DNA of 64,000 nucleotides from Bedellia somnulentella (taxonomy: Eukaryota; Arthropoda; Insecta; Lepidoptera; Bedelliidae), in NCBI GenBank assembly GCA_963576735.1, contig OY755174.1:5766001-5830000 (forward strand), given 5' to 3'. Within the stretch, counting starts at the first letter, position 1. The number at the start of each line of letters is the position of its first letter. Below, one piece after another: positions 11,101-21,014 of this stretch. The translations under genes and the position numbers were made by a program. The notes under the pieces were generated by a model that saw only the letters and a list, made by a program, of their open reading frames with translations, did no database searches and was not told the origin of the DNA.

Positions 11101-14100
11101 AGAATAATGTAGTGGTTACACTTCTTTGCAGTAAATCTCGAATAGCTCCGTTAAGAAATAAGCAAAGAATTCCTAAATTGGAATTTAGTGCATGCCATCT
11201 TTTATCTAAGTTATTTACCAAAGTTCGGCTTATATTTAATAGCTATTTATATAATAATATGATTTTATATAGCGATTCTCAAGTTGCCTTATGCTGGATA
11301 AAAAATCCACCTAAGAAAGATATTTGTGTTTGCAACAGAGTTCAAATTATAATCGATCAAACGAAGGATTGCATTTGGGGTCATGTTGCGGGAGAAATTA
11401 ATCCAGCAGATAAACTGTTGCGAGGTTTGATGCCTTCCGAGTTAGGAACTGATAAGTTATGGTGGCATGGACCTGAATATTTGCAAAGTATGGATTATAA
11501 AGCTATTGAATACAATTGTAAAAATTACACAGAACTTAGAGAAACTAATGATATTGAAGGTGCTAATAACCAATTAAAAGCATTATACGATTTATGTAAA
11601 TCTCAGATTCATGAAAGTGCTGTAACAAATTTTTGTAACATTAAAGGCATTGATTTTAAGTTTATTCCAAGCTATTAAGTTAATTCTGTAAAATCTACTA
11701 AATACCACTTCAAAAGAGTTGTGGGTTCTTTGCTATTTACCTACGAACAGTTTAATACTGTAATTGTAGAAATTGAGGCTATTCTTAATTCAAGGCCCAT
11801 TACCCAGTTTACAAGTGATAATTCAGATTTTAGTTTTTTAACCCCTGGTCACTTTTTATATTACAGCTTTACCTGAACCTGAGATTAAAAGGGAAAATGT
11901 AAATAGTTTGCGATTCTGGAAGAAAATCGCAAAAATAAAACAAGATTTCTGGAAAGTTTGGCATAAAAGTTATTTGTCTCAATTAAATAATCGACCTAAG
12001 TGGCTTAACGTTTTTCCTAATATTAAAGAAGGTGTGTTAGTTCTATTAATAGGCATAAATGTATCTCCACTTCAATGGCCCATTGCTAGAGTCACAAAAG
12101 TGTTTTCTAGTACTGATGGTCATGTTCGATCTGTTGAAGTTAAGACTTCCAATGGCTATGTACATAAACGAGCTGTTAATAAGGTAGCTGTTTTGCCTAT
12201 ATATACATAAGTATGTTTACCCCATTATGTTATAGTTATAATTATAAAGAAGATGTTTTTATTTTGGGGGGAGTGTTGAGAAATGTTGCTATGGTAATAA
12301 CAAGCTTGTCAAATGCTCTTCTTTTCTACATTCTGTACAAAATTATTTCATGTAAAATAAAAATTAATTAAAATTATATTCTTTTTGTTATTTATTTAAC
12401 ATGCAATCTTACATCTTGTTTCCATTTTTATATCGCTTTACATTAGAAGCAAATATAAGCATTTACAATATGGAAGTAAATTCTTAAATTCTTACCTCAG
12501 CAATAAGAACTTTAAGTCTATCCAGTACTTGTTTAATCTTATTGTATCTCCGTCGGACCTCCAAAAGCGTTTCTGCGATCTGAGCCTTCGTCAGCCCGTC
12601 GGAGCGGAGCGAGCTCAACTTCATTTGGGTTTTCTTTAGCTCCGTCACTACTAATGATTTCTCTCTGGAAGAACAAATTCACATTTGTTTCAGGATTTCA
12701 GTTACACACTCACGCCGTTAGTTCCTCTTTGGAGTAGGCAGAGACTATCGATCGCCACTTTGTACGATCATGGACATTATCATGGCTGTGCATGATGCTG
12801 TTCTTGTTCCTACACTTATGTAAGCTAGTGAATGTATTGTGTGGCAGAAGAAGCATGAAAGCAGAGTGAATGCTGTAGAAATGAGGTCCCTCAGAAAAGT
12901 TTGTAATGTGAGGTTATGTGATCGTGTGAGGAATGACGTGATTCGTGAAAGGTGTGGTGTAAAAGATAATGTTGTAAGAAAGATAGAAAAAGGAATGTTG
13001 AGATGCTTTGGGCATATAGAGAGAATGGATGACAGTAAATTGGTGAAAGAGATCTATAGAGCCAATGTGGAAGTTAATGTTAGTAGAGGACGACCTCGGA
13101 GGACACATTTGGATCAAATAGAAAATGTGTTTAAAAAGGCAGGTGTCCGAAGTACGAAGAATAAAAGAGCATGTCATCGCCGTAGAAGTCAAGGGAACCA
13201 GTCCACAAAATAAGTTATTCGAGAAAATGGCGCGCAAACAATTGTGATGCAATTTGCGACGTTATTTCCTACGTATTATTTTTGCATTTCATGATCATTA
13301 TTTGAAACTTTAACACATACTTATTAAATTATGTATTTCAATAAAGACCAAAAAAACAATTGCAAAACAGTTATACTTCCAAAGATATTGTGTGTTAGTA
13401 CCATTGACCACTCTATGTAATTTGAAGGATTCTACATATTTCGCAGTAGACAATTGGCAATTTTAAATAACTGAAACGAATATATTTTTAGACCCAAATC
13501 CTTTTACCATAGCATTTTTGATACTTTAAAAAATAATTTGGCGTAAGTAACTCATTTTCTCTAAATTTGTGGCTTGGCTCCCTTGACTTCTACGGCGACG
13601 ATGTATGAAAAGATTGATGGATGTGAAATTGTGAATAAAGCTTGAGATTTCAGTAATAAAATCTAAAAGAAGAAGGGTGGCTGTGTATGTTTTAGGCGTT
13701 AGGACTTACGAACAAGACAAATTTATTAAGGGTTCTTTATGATTCTCAAGCCTTACGTTTACGCCGTATATCCTGAAGGGGTAGCAGAGACATTAATACT
13801 TTTGAACATCACATCATTCTTAGACAGTGTACACACGGGATAGAGGCTGGCCTATCGATGTTTTGTATGAATACACTGTCACTGTTGACAACCATGATAA
13901 ATTAGCTACACATATGAATTTAGACAAGACATTTTGGTGTAGGCCCTGACTCTGGATTTGAACTCACACCTCTCTGCATGATAGGCGGGTTTCCTTCTTT
14001 CCTTTCCACTGACCTATCACAGTTGATGGTAAACCGGATAATATGAAATATTCAGATTGATATCAAGTATGAAGGGTCTGCTTACCTAGGGTTGTCAACC

Positions 14101-17100
14101 CGCTCGCACAACACCAGAGCTTGCCTAGTTTTCTGCTCGATATTCGCTCGTTTTTCTTCAACTAACTGAGATATTTTTGTGAATTTGTCTTTCTCCTCTC
14201 TCAGTTTTTGCGCACACATCTGTCGCTCTGAGATTCCGTGATCCAGTTTTAGTTGCTCTTGTTCGGCCTCCTCCTGCAATTATGTAACAAAAGTTTCAAG
14301 ACATAACATACATACATATACTCACGCTATAATTTCCCATTGGGGTAGGCAGAGACTATTGATCGCCATTTTGTACGATCTTGGCAAACCTCTCTAGCTT
14401 CGTTTACATCCATCAATCTTTTCATACATGCTCTTTTATTCTTCATACTACGGACGCCGGCCTTTTTGAGCACACACTCTATTTGGTCCAGGTGTGTTCT
14501 CCGTGGTCGTCTTCTACTCACATTACCTTTGGCCTTAAAATCTCTTTCACCAATTTACTGTCATCCATCCTCTTTATGTGCCTAAACCATCTCAACATTC
14601 CTTTTTCTATCTTTTTTACAATATCATCTTTCACGCCGCACCTTTCACGAATCACGTCACATAACGTTGGAGAAAATTATGTTAGGATCATTTTGTCGAG
14701 TAGCAAGACTCACTATGAAAGTCAGTATTACCAAACATTGCATGTAAACCAAATTAAAATAAGCAAGCTTTAATAAGTGTTGAAAAAACCGACTTGGCAC
14801 TTGCTGGACACAACTATAGCACAACGCTGAATGAAAAGTGACGCGTGCCAAGGATCATCATTTGATGAACAAACTTTGATTTCAGAAACAAAACCCAAAT
14901 TGTCGCCATTAGTAACATGCTCTGTATAAAAAACACCAAGGGATTATTTTACTCAAAAGCTAGTTTCGTGCAACTTACGTACATTTATGAGTTTTGCCCT
15001 AGTTTGTGTTATAATAGCGCACATACCTTGCACATTTGTAATTTGTTTGTTTATTTTTCACTCATTTTTACTTTCTTATTTTGTACTTGTCTTAGTGTTT
15101 TTCAATGTTTTGTATGTGATTGTTATGATAACATAAATAAAGTTTTTACCTATCTATCTTTTTATTCAGCCCATTAGATATACATTGAGGTACGATCCTA
15201 CTAAATCTCTCGCGCTTCATTAGCACTCCTCTCAGGTCAGGTTTCTTTTATTCTTCACATCTCACACACCTGCCTTTTGAATTACATTCTCTTTTTGATC
15301 CAAATGAATTCTCCACTACTGATGATACCATCCACATTGGCGCTATACACAACATTCTGTTAAACATCCTCTCTTCTATAACTTTTATGTATAAAACTCA
15401 CACTAAGATTCCTCATGGATCCAACAATTTGATGTAACTTGGACTTGGCCTTCCTCATCCTCACGTCGAGTTGATCTATCTCTCGTTTGTACTCCAGCTC
15501 CTTTTCGGAATAACCGCTCGTCTGAGATGTCAGTTCTTGCAGTTTCTTTTTTGATACTTCTAGTTCTTCCACCTGTAAAGTTAACTTTTATGTAGTGCGG
15601 TAAAAGGTTTTTAAAGTATTGTTCAAATTGTGCTAATGCATATATGCATACTAGTTATATTAAATAGTTATTTTCATAGTCTTTGAGGTGGCTATTTCCA
15701 CCCCAAAATGAATAGCATACAGTGTAGTATTTCGATGCAGCTCTTTTATTTTACAAAGTGACGAGCTATACTTGAAGTTCTTTTGTATAACACCTTTTAT
15801 TGCATCTGCAAATAATTTCAATGGTTTGTTTAATGTATTTAGGGAAAAATACTTAGACTTGAAGATGTTATTAAAGGAAAGAAAAATTTCGACACTGGCG
15901 GGGTTCGAACCGCCAGTGTCGAAATTTCGAAAAGTGTCGAAATTTTTCTTTCCTTTAATAACATCTTTTATTTATGAGTAATAATCCCCACATGAGGAAT
16001 TCATGTCAAAAAACATTAAATTACTTAGACTTGAGTTTTACGCGCACACAAAATGTATATAAGGTTAACTACAAGTATAGCGATATAAAAGTATTATGTC
16101 AAAAGTGCAATCATTCGCCATAAATTCATTATTTAAAGTTTACGTTTAGGCATTTCATAAACCGTTTAACATAACATTAATTTTTAAATAAAAAAAAATC
16201 TCTACTTTTTGAATGTCTTAAACAACATGCGTATTGCGTATAACTTAAATCTAATTCTACTTCGGTTTCGGAAGGTGAATTGTTGCAAGATAAACCTGCA
16301 TCCACATTAGTGACTTCAACGTACGATAATCGCGCAGGCGAGATTCGTGCTTTGTAGCGTCTCGCTCTCTCAAAGGTGCAACGCGCGTTTCTCCATGGTC
16401 GCGTCACGCGCGGTCTTTCATATCGTTATAATATAACATAGCGGCTTAAATAACGTTATATAAATTTACAGCGTCTACAGCAGCCTGTTATCAAAATGTA
16501 GCTGTTTTTATTTATTTATTTATGTACACAAGGAAAACAAACAGCTGTGATACTTAAAATTAGGATACACTTTTAACACACATTAGCCTAATAGTTTTCA
16601 CCAATAAAAATACGGAACCTTAGTTCTTCTCAAATTTGACAGTAAAATTAAATGTTAACTAGGTATTAATTGTAAATGTTAAAATATATATACCATCACT
16701 AATCCACATACATCAGTTCTAAGTCAGATTGACATGCTAGAAAAATAAATGAGTGTACATCACATACCAGCACAGAATGCTGCGGCGCGGCCGTATCATT
16801 GGCCAGCTCTCTCGCCCGGGCCGCCTCTAGCTCAGCCTGCTGCGCGGCGGCCAGCACGGCCCGCAGCGTGCGTCCCGCTCGCTCCATCGCCGTCTCGCTC
16901 TGCGCCGCGCTCGCCTGCAGAGCGGACAAACGCTCTTCTAGCGACGCCACGGACGACTTCACTTCCAGTATCTCGGATTGGATCTGTCTGGGAATTGGGG
17001 CTTGTTGGATTTATTTATGGAAAACTAAGAGATTTATAGTAAGACATTGTTGTGTGGTAGTGGTGTTAATCCTAACAGAGGAAACTTCAATTTAATTTCT

Positions 17101-20100
17101 TTTTTTCTTAAAAGTCTCTTGAGGAACCCGTCGTGGATCAATTTAGTTCACTTTGGCTTAATCGTAGTAATATCGCTTCGAGTGCGCACTGGCATATCTT
17201 TGTTGACCGCACGCATCGTCCGTAAAGCTTATTCAGTTATAAAGCGTCAAATGTGAGCTGAACTGACCGGTGACGGATTCCAGCTTAAAGGTGCCGACTC
17301 CCTAAGAATAAAGTCTCATGGCTGCTTTGCGATGTCGCATTGCAAAAATATCCCAAAACTTAAGCGTAACGTAAGTTTGTTAGCATTCTTGTTTTTTACA
17401 AATTTAGTAGATGACACAGAGCGTATAACAGTAAGCAGTAAGTACTACTGTATTAGATGATTTCTTTTCAGTAAGTCATCACAAAGAGTTTCAATTTGAT
17501 ATCTTTTTTCTTAAATTTTTGTTATAATAATAATAATAATCCGTCCGACGGATCGTCCGTCGGTTCTTGAACTTGAGTCCCTGACCCCGACCGACTGTTC
17601 TTTTGTCGGGGAGTACCGCCTCTCCCATTTTCCGGCCATGGGAGAGGCGAGGAACTAAATCATTCCCAAAATAATAAAAATAAGATTTTATTTGCCTCTT
17701 TATACGCCATCATCTTCCCTGAATTATCTTTACCATTCACCAGCGTGAAAATACATACTTGTTGCGATCATGCTCACTCAGCGACAGCAGCCGGGCAGTG
17801 CGCGCCGCCCCGCCGTAGCAGCGGTAGTTGGGCGCGGGCAGGTACTCCGAGCAGTCCAGCGTCACCGCGCGCGACAGCCCCACCGGCACGTTCTCTACCG
17901 TGTCTGACAGCCGGACCGCTTCGTCTGGAGGCGGATATGTATGTTAGACAGGGAATAACTCGTTAGTTGTAAAGGTTATGTGATTGAGCGAGAAATAGTG
18001 TGATTCGTTAAAAAATATTAGAAAGGATAGAAGATGGTAAATTGATGAAAAAGAGAGAAGATAGTAGAGCCAATGTTAGTGTAGGAAGACCACAGAGGAA
18101 ATGTTTCGACCAAATGGTAAATGTGCTCAAAACGGCGTCAGTAAAGGTTATTTGATTGATATGAGCAATTGAAACGGTAATTGGTAAAGATGTTCTCTGA
18201 CGCAATTTTGTTAGAATTTAATAACGGGGTTTATTCGGTTTCTTTGAGATAATCTAAAAGGATTTCCATTATCCTAATAACATAAACACTTCTGACAACA
18301 GTAAAAACAAAGCAAAATAACACTCACCATGTCCCTCAACCAACAAGATGGTCTCCAGACTAACATTATCCAGCAGATAATTGGCCACCACCGGATCGCT
18401 AACATGTACTGCATCTAACGCGCACAGCCCCGCGCCTGCCGACACCTTCGTGCGAGACACGTCGTGAACTTTGGACAGGAACTTGCTGCATGTCACTGCT
18501 GGCTTGGTCTTTGAGCCGTATACCTGTTGAAAGCATTGGTGATGGATGAAATAGGTTGAATTGGTGTTGATATCTTTATATCTGTGGTTTGGAGGGCATA
18601 ATAAGTTGTCTGTTCCGACTACTATCACGGTAGTAGTCGTTAAAGTTCGACAAGTTTACAAGGTCGGCGTGGTGGCCTATGGCTTATTCAGCATACATGT
18701 TTATGGTTAAATGACCTTCGAGCCGAATTAAAGAAATTATAAATTGCGTCTAAGACTAACCCAAATGTGACAATCATGTGATGCACTCGCAAAGAAATGG
18801 GTTAATGCTCTGCAAACCCATTTTCACAGCTGCAAACAAAACTTTTGGGAAAATAAGCGTTTTTATTATGCCAATTTATTTTTGGTCATACTTTTATCTC
18901 TATGTATGACGCTTATATTTGGAAGGAGTTAAAAAATTATACCTGCAAGAAATTTTTCATATTTTTTGTGTCTATACTCAGAAATCTATTCATACAGTAA
19001 GAGTTAGAGCAATTGAACTATATTTTGTCTTCTATTAACAAATTTTTAAAATTGTAACACTTAAATTTTTGCATTGGTCTATTTAATAATATCTCTCAAT
19101 CACAGCATTATAACTCACCTTTCCCATAATCTCAAAGAGTTTCCTCGAGTCCTCGGGCGTGTTGACGCAGAACGACTGGATGTTCCCTCCTAGGATATGT
19201 TCTAGTGGACCTCCCCATTTCTTCTCTTTCACTTTTATGTATGCACCTGCGAATATTGTTATCCTGTTTGTAGGCTAATCTTCGTGAAGTTAACCAGTTT
19301 TTGTTGCATTATTTTTATGACTAGGTTTTGAAATGTTGTGATATATACTTTCTATCTATGCTATTTTCTTGTGATGTTGGCACAAAGTAAAGCTCTACTT
19401 GCACGAGGTTATAACAACGATTAAAACGTGATACTAAATAATCGGCTTGCTTTTGCCAGAATTTTTGATCATAAAGTCAAAAAACTTTGTAGTGTGACAT
19501 GATATTTATGATATAACTAGCTGACCCGACAGACTTCGTACTGTAAATTTGCGTATGCCAAACTTTAGGCATTTTTTCCGGAACTTGAAGTTCAATCAGG
19601 CGTGAATATTTTATAATTTTTTTTGGGACAAAACGTTCCCTATGTTATAATTTGAGTCATTATCTAGCATTCTGCTAAATTTCATTCATTTAAATTCTGT
19701 AATTGAGAAGCTTTTCACCTCAAACACACCACCATCCAAACATCTAAGCTTTCACACCTATAACATTAATAGGAAGCATCTGTAATATAGCTACAGTTAT
19801 ATTTTATTTAGTTAAACTAATATTTGCCATGTAGTGCCGGCTTAAAATTTCACTTACCCTTTCTACCTACGGTTGCCGTAAGAGGTGACTTAGGATTTTT
19901 TACGTTGTTTTATGGTGATACCTTATTTCTACCATCTTGTCCCCTGCCAACTTCCAATGTGGCTGAGGAGTTCCTAGCTCTGAAGCTCGGGCTGCCCCCT
20001 TTTGGTATTTACGGCCGTGAGTATATGTAAGTATGTAAAAATCTGTAAGTTCGCTAAGGATATAAAAATACCATGATCACTCACCGATTGGTCCCCTCGG

Positions 20101-20231
20101 CTTAGCGCTAAACAGTCCCTTTTTGTTAGCTTCCTCCACCCGCTGCACCAGTTCAGCCATGTCCGCGCCGTACACGGCTAGCGAGTCGCCGCTGCGGGAC
20201 TGCAGCTCCCGTAGCGACTGCGATAGTTGCT
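5192..20231 (-). CDS. SMC6: SMC6, 3' portion (11 exons)
   Basis: Structural maintenance of chromosomes 6, the ATPase partner of SMC5 in the nuclear SMC5/6 DNA-repair complex. Exons in transcript order: 20085-20231, 19119-19246, 18328-18523, 17759-17924, 16768-16987, 15402-15572, 14086-14273, 12496-12664, 7109-7213, 6078-6278, 5192-5329. All junctions are GT-AG and in phase, giving about 609 codons. Recognised parts are the end of the first coiled coil (AKPRGPIG at 20085), the hinge (DPVVANYLLD, exon 18328-18523), a long second coil, and the C-terminal head with LSGGERSYSTV and Walker B FYFMDEFDVFM in exon 6078-6278, then RQFVFLTPQD. The ERSYSTV signature is SMC6-type, not SMC3 or SMC5. The first 400-odd residues, with Walker A, are absent and should lie in the gap at 20815. 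The last exon ends at TGA (5192-5194) but also offers a donor one base earlier, so a further exon is possible. Confidence 0.93.
5553..5722. repeat. Palindromic tRNA-derived fold-back repeat, copy 1
   Basis: Two arms of about 60 bases (gatgttattaaaggaaagaa ... gacactggcggggttcgaac) mirror each other around a loop of about 40 bases. Read on the minus strand, the left arm and loop resemble the 3' half of a tRNA, with a T-arm GCGGGTTCGAACCCCGC, but no complete cloverleaf is present. A shorter relative with the same arms lies at 15866-15975. Confidence 0.7.
5884..6068 (-). repeat. Two tandem partial copies of the SMC6 Walker-B exon end
   Basis: Intron sequence just 3' (in transcript sense) of exon 6078-6278 holds two more copies of its last 70 or so bases plus about 21 bases of intron. 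The repeat period is 91-92 bases: the string ctcaccat starts at 5890, 5981 and 6073. Each copy keeps the code for MALWECVELPFYFMDEFD and an intact GTGAGA donor. Only a few substitutions separate the copies, so they are recent. They are in the same orientation as the exon but have no acceptor of their own. Confidence 0.9.
6372..6722 (+). repeat. tRNA-derived SINE copy
   Basis: The best-preserved member of the family. It has the A-box region (tggctcagtgggtagaacac), a degraded B box, the gtgagggaaaacatcgtgag body and the end ccttcggggatattcagcgt. It lies in the SMC6 intron between exons 7109-7213 and 6078-6278, antisense to the gene. Confidence 0.8.
7536..8042. repeat. Long palindrome inside the BEL 5' LTR region
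   Basis: The arms (7536-7765 and 7788-8042) are reverse complements around a 22-base spacer. The outer part of each arm is LTR sequence (ttctacattctgtacaaaat). The inner part is a stretch containing aagcttgaacatgtgacacc that occurs nowhere else in the window. The right arm has an insertion of about 25-30 bases near 7940-7970. A second LTR tail (8045-8086) follows and leads into the primer-binding-type site. Confidence 0.88.
8118..11678 (+). CDS. BEL/Pao Gag-Pol polyprotein with internal deletions
   Basis: An open frame of 1186 codons. The N-terminal Gag region is followed by two zinc-knuckle motifs (CIFCKFKNHKLFQC near residue 325, then CNFCKSREHNTLLH), an aspartic protease with the DTG active site (near residue 430), the reverse-transcriptase fingers (VVFDASA near 730), RNase H (YCDAS near 975; LYSDSQVALCW) and the beginning of an integrase region. 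Family polyproteins are usually clearly longer. The RT palm is cut in frame, so sequence jumps from LILWKEN to YDDDQLFGA and the block before the usual YVDD motif is missing. The integrase core is also deleted before the stop at 11676. Such a protein should not reverse-transcribe. The start at 8118 is the first ATG after the primer-binding-type site. No repaired reading is given. Confidence 0.85.
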   Translation: MTDTSKKPTGEMNEKLKILKIKISLFKGQITRAQTFANKQSSNESLDVEGLKLRYKDLQDGLQLFKHNCTELMILTDTEVNEGVLEEYCYDTMSAIQTMIKDEPTVNKRNSVTSRLPQIEISTFDGKDITKFLSFINMFDNVVDSDSSLTPLQKFVYLRKYVSGEALQLIENLPLCDSSYIQAVGLLKSRYDNKCLIITHHVNSILDYQPISRGTASELRNLVSVARQHLEALKGLGQKVEYWDMIIIPILLRKVDSSCCRSYHSERDPSKLPTTEELLNFVQRRAMSFEESHCNIHKSVTKGSYSNAINIANLSTSNAKAVKKCIFCKFKNHKLFQCNEVLALNVQGRINFVTKEKLVCLNFHSKKCSFYFKCNFCKSREHNTLLHLESEVCNFANNHIDSRTMILLPTIKVLFKGSNGAKIIARGLVDTGSQVCFIKHHLVEKLGAVMFDYNINITALGQYEKPVTKAVNLCMFSRHNNYSCNALFSVVDNITTYLPQTSFELRNLSIPDSIEVADDEFNTSGEISFLVSADIFCQIMLPDKITLNGGDLYLLATKYGYMLSGKIIHSNNICLNNLNNPKKVVLHTTENSSSHVNEIPQKFWEEQHMLDIPENKIGNENICEKMFKQSVKLIDNRFHVNLPLKLPLKELKFGDSFSNANKRLNMLCKRFSKNKNLQQEYTKFINEFVHLGHASPIDLLELNRPLDQCYFLPHHAVLREDKITTKLRVVFDASAKTDLGLCLNDVLYSGPVVQKELFDILILFRTYNVICMSDCRQMYRQVLIEESMRPLQLILWKENYDDDQLFGAATPELAKQACRELVGIMANGSFELHKWCSNNPLILDEIPNDKRYFKNVDIDNKNLSVKALGLSLDLNSDSFVIHQLCGKLPNVWTKRSVLSFIGAFFDPLGLAGPIVTRAKEFLQRVWKENFDWDDPLPSKVLLSWNKFFHDLMNMQPILVERYLMISSPKQIDLVGYCDASSIAYRACIYIRAVCENNVVVTLLCSKSRIAPLRNKQRIPKLEFSACHLLSKLFTKVRLIFNSYLYNNMILYSDSQVALCWIKNPPKKDICVCNRVQIIIDQTKDCIWGHVAGEINPADKLLRGLMPSELGTDKLWWHGPEYLQSMDYKAIEYNCKNYTELRETNDIEGANNQLKALYDLCKSQIHESAVTNFCNIKGIDFKFIPSY
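11679..12210 (+). pseudogene. BEL/Pao integrase C-terminal remnant
   Basis: After the stop of the long frame the homology continues in pieces: VEIEAILNSRPITQF near 11770-11810, then an open piece (11908-12210) with RFWKKIAKIKQDFWKVW and a C-terminal chromatin- or nucleic-acid-binding region ending KVAVLPIYT. This order is that of BEL/Pao integrase tails. A frame break separates the pieces. Confidence 0.75.
12708..13675 (+). mobile_element. RTE-like non-LTR retrotransposon tail, interrupted
   Basis: 12839-13174 reads as the C-terminal end of an endonuclease/reverse transcriptase ORF seen widely in moth and butterfly genomes: RVRNDVIRERCGVKDNVV, GMLRCFGHIERMDDSKLV, then GRPRRTHLDQIENVFKKAGV. 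The same fragment occurs at 14325-14670, 17985-18210, 21235-21362, 43145-43440 and 57100-57290. It is split at 13174 by a MITE and resumes at about 13605. Bases 12708-12790 look like the 3' end of the same family in inverse orientation, so the locus is a small head-to-head rearrangement. No catalytic RT core is present. Family assignment is by the tail sequence alone. Confidence 0.7.
13175..13600. mobile_element. MITE nested in the RTE fragment
   Basis: Terminal inverted repeats start CATCGCCGTAGAAGTCAAGG on the left and CGTCGCCGTAGAAGTCAAGG on the right (read inward), with one mismatch. ATGT flanks both ends (13171-13174 and 13601-13604). The related fragment at 21247-21275 shows the empty site with a single agcatgtatgaaaa. 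The 426-bp interior is non-coding. Confidence 0.88.
13742..14030 (-). repeat. tRNA-derived SINE copy
   Basis: Reverse-complement copy of the family seen at 6372. It contains caaccatgataaattagct and the mirrored B box (ggatttgaactcacacc). Diverged; lies in an SMC6 intron. Confidence 0.7.
14325..14670 (-). mobile_element. RTE-like retrotransposon tail fragment
   Basis: On the minus strand it encodes GRPRRTHLDQIECVLKKAGV and then KRLMDVNEAREVCQDRTKWR and VSAYPNGK, the typical end of this ORF. It is only about 110 residues long and lies in the SMC6 intron between exons 15402-15572 and 14086-14273. Confidence 0.75.
15190..15350 (-). mobile_element. Short RTE-like tail fragment
   Basis: Degraded reverse-orientation copy recognisable by cctgccttttgaattacatt and ttttgatccaaatgaattct, matching the DQIE/KKAGV part of the fragment at 12839-13174. 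Confidence 0.5.
15866..16020. repeat. Palindromic tRNA-derived fold-back repeat, copy 2
   Basis: Same arms as at 5553-5722 (gatgttattaaaggaaagaa; gacactggcggggttcgaac), but the tRNA-like loop is largely deleted. The right flank taatccccacatgaggaatt is shared with copy 1 too, so both are members of one dispersed element. Confidence 0.7.
17985..18215 (+). mobile_element. Degraded RTE-like tail fragment
   Basis: Shares the order gtgattcgttaaaaaa, gatggtaaattgatgaaaaa, tagagccaatgttagtgt and ggaagaccacagaggaaatg with the fragment at 12839-13174. Frames are broken. Confidence 0.6.
19830..20036 (+). repeat. SINE-like family-1 copy
   Basis: Contains tagtgccggcttaaaat, gtaagaggtgacttagga, gctgaggagttcctagctct and a gtgagtatatgtaagtatg tail as in other family members. 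It lies 50 bases from the SMC6 exon at 20085. Confidence 0.65.
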
Positions 20232-20814
20232 CTGCGGATAACACTCTTATTTCACTATAGTTACGGTGTACATTGGCTTGGCACTAAATGTGTCTTGCTA
20301 CTATACTAACTCGGCCATGTCCATGCCGTACTCCAGTACACCGGATTCCAGCACGCCCAGCGACTACAACAGTTGCTCTGCAGATTACACTCTTATTGCA
20401 CTATGATTATGGTGTACATTAGCTTGGCGCTAACAGTGTCTTGCTACTACACTAACTAGACCATTTCCACGCCATACACGGCCAGCGAGTCGCTGCCGCT
20501 GCGGGACTCTAGCCCCCGTAGCGACTGCGATAGTTGCTCTGCAGATAACACTCTTATTTCACTATAATTACAGTGTACATTGGCTTGGTGCTAAACAGTG
20601 TCTTGCTACTACACTAACTCGGCCATGTCCGCGCCGTACACGGCCATCGAGTCGCTGCTGCGGGATTCCAGCACGCGCAGTGACTGCGACAGTTGCTCTG
20701 CGGATTACACTCTTATTGTACTATGATTACGGTGTACATTGGCTTGGCTATAAACAGCCGCTTGTTGCTAGCTTCCTCTACGCACTGCATTAACTCGGCC
20801 ATGTGCGATCGGCT
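20226..20814 (-). repeat. Tandem array of SMC6 exon copies
   Basis: Upstream (in transcript sense) of exon 20085-20231, diverged copies of the exon with its acceptor recur with a period of about 151-159 bases. The acceptor-side string gttgctctgc occurs at about 20226, 20377, 20533 and 20692. Each copy repeats tggcttgg-gctaaacag, the region coding for YGADMAEL, and the CTGCAG acceptor. Middle copies have lost about 20 bases of the exon; the last copy, cut by the N gap, keeps more of the original. About four copies beyond the working exon are visible. Confidence 0.9.
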
Positions 20815-21014
20815 NNNNNNNNNNNNNNNNNNNNNNNNNNNNNNNNNNNNNNNNNNNNNNNNNNNNNNNNNNNNNNNNNNNNNNNNNNNNNNNNNNNNNN
20901 NNNNNNNNNNNNNNNNNNNNNNNNNNNNNNNNNNNNNNNNNNNNNNNNNNNNNNNNNNNNNNNNNNNNNNNNNNNNNNNNNNNNNNNNNNNNNNNNNNNN
21001 NNNNNNNNNNNNNN
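20815..21014. other. Assembly gap (200 N)
   Basis: Exactly 200 N, a typical scaffold placeholder. It begins inside the SMC6 exon-copy array. The 5' parts of SMC6 (minus) and of the plus-strand gene ending at 21704 both point into it, so the true length is probably several kilobases. Confidence 0.95.

Larger units (their letters stand above)
7488..12401 (+). mobile_element. Decayed BEL/Pao LTR retrotransposon
   Basis: Two 128-bp LTRs, 7488-7615 and 12274-12401, start TGTTGAGAAATG and end TTTAACA and are nearly identical. Flanks give a short target duplication: TGCA (or ATGCA, sharing one base) before 7488 and after 12401. A primer-binding-type site TGGTGCCGAAACC follows at about 8091, and a purine tract (ggggggag) precedes the 3' LTR. 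Between the first LTR and the primer site lies a long palindrome (7536-8042), so the 5' end is rearranged. The element sits in an SMC6 intron in the opposite orientation. The near-identical LTRs imply recent insertion, while the coding part has large deletions. Confidence 0.9.

Noticed and set aside
16177..16407. Minus-strand frame of 76 codons between SMC6 exons
   Set aside because: No family resemblance and no in-phase splice sites; probably a GC-rich repeat patch in the intron.
5192..20231. SMC3 instead of SMC6
   Set aside because: The signature LSGGERSYSTV and DEFDVFM, and the GPIGAYIKV motif before the hinge, are of SMC6 type; SMC3 has a different signature and Walker B context.
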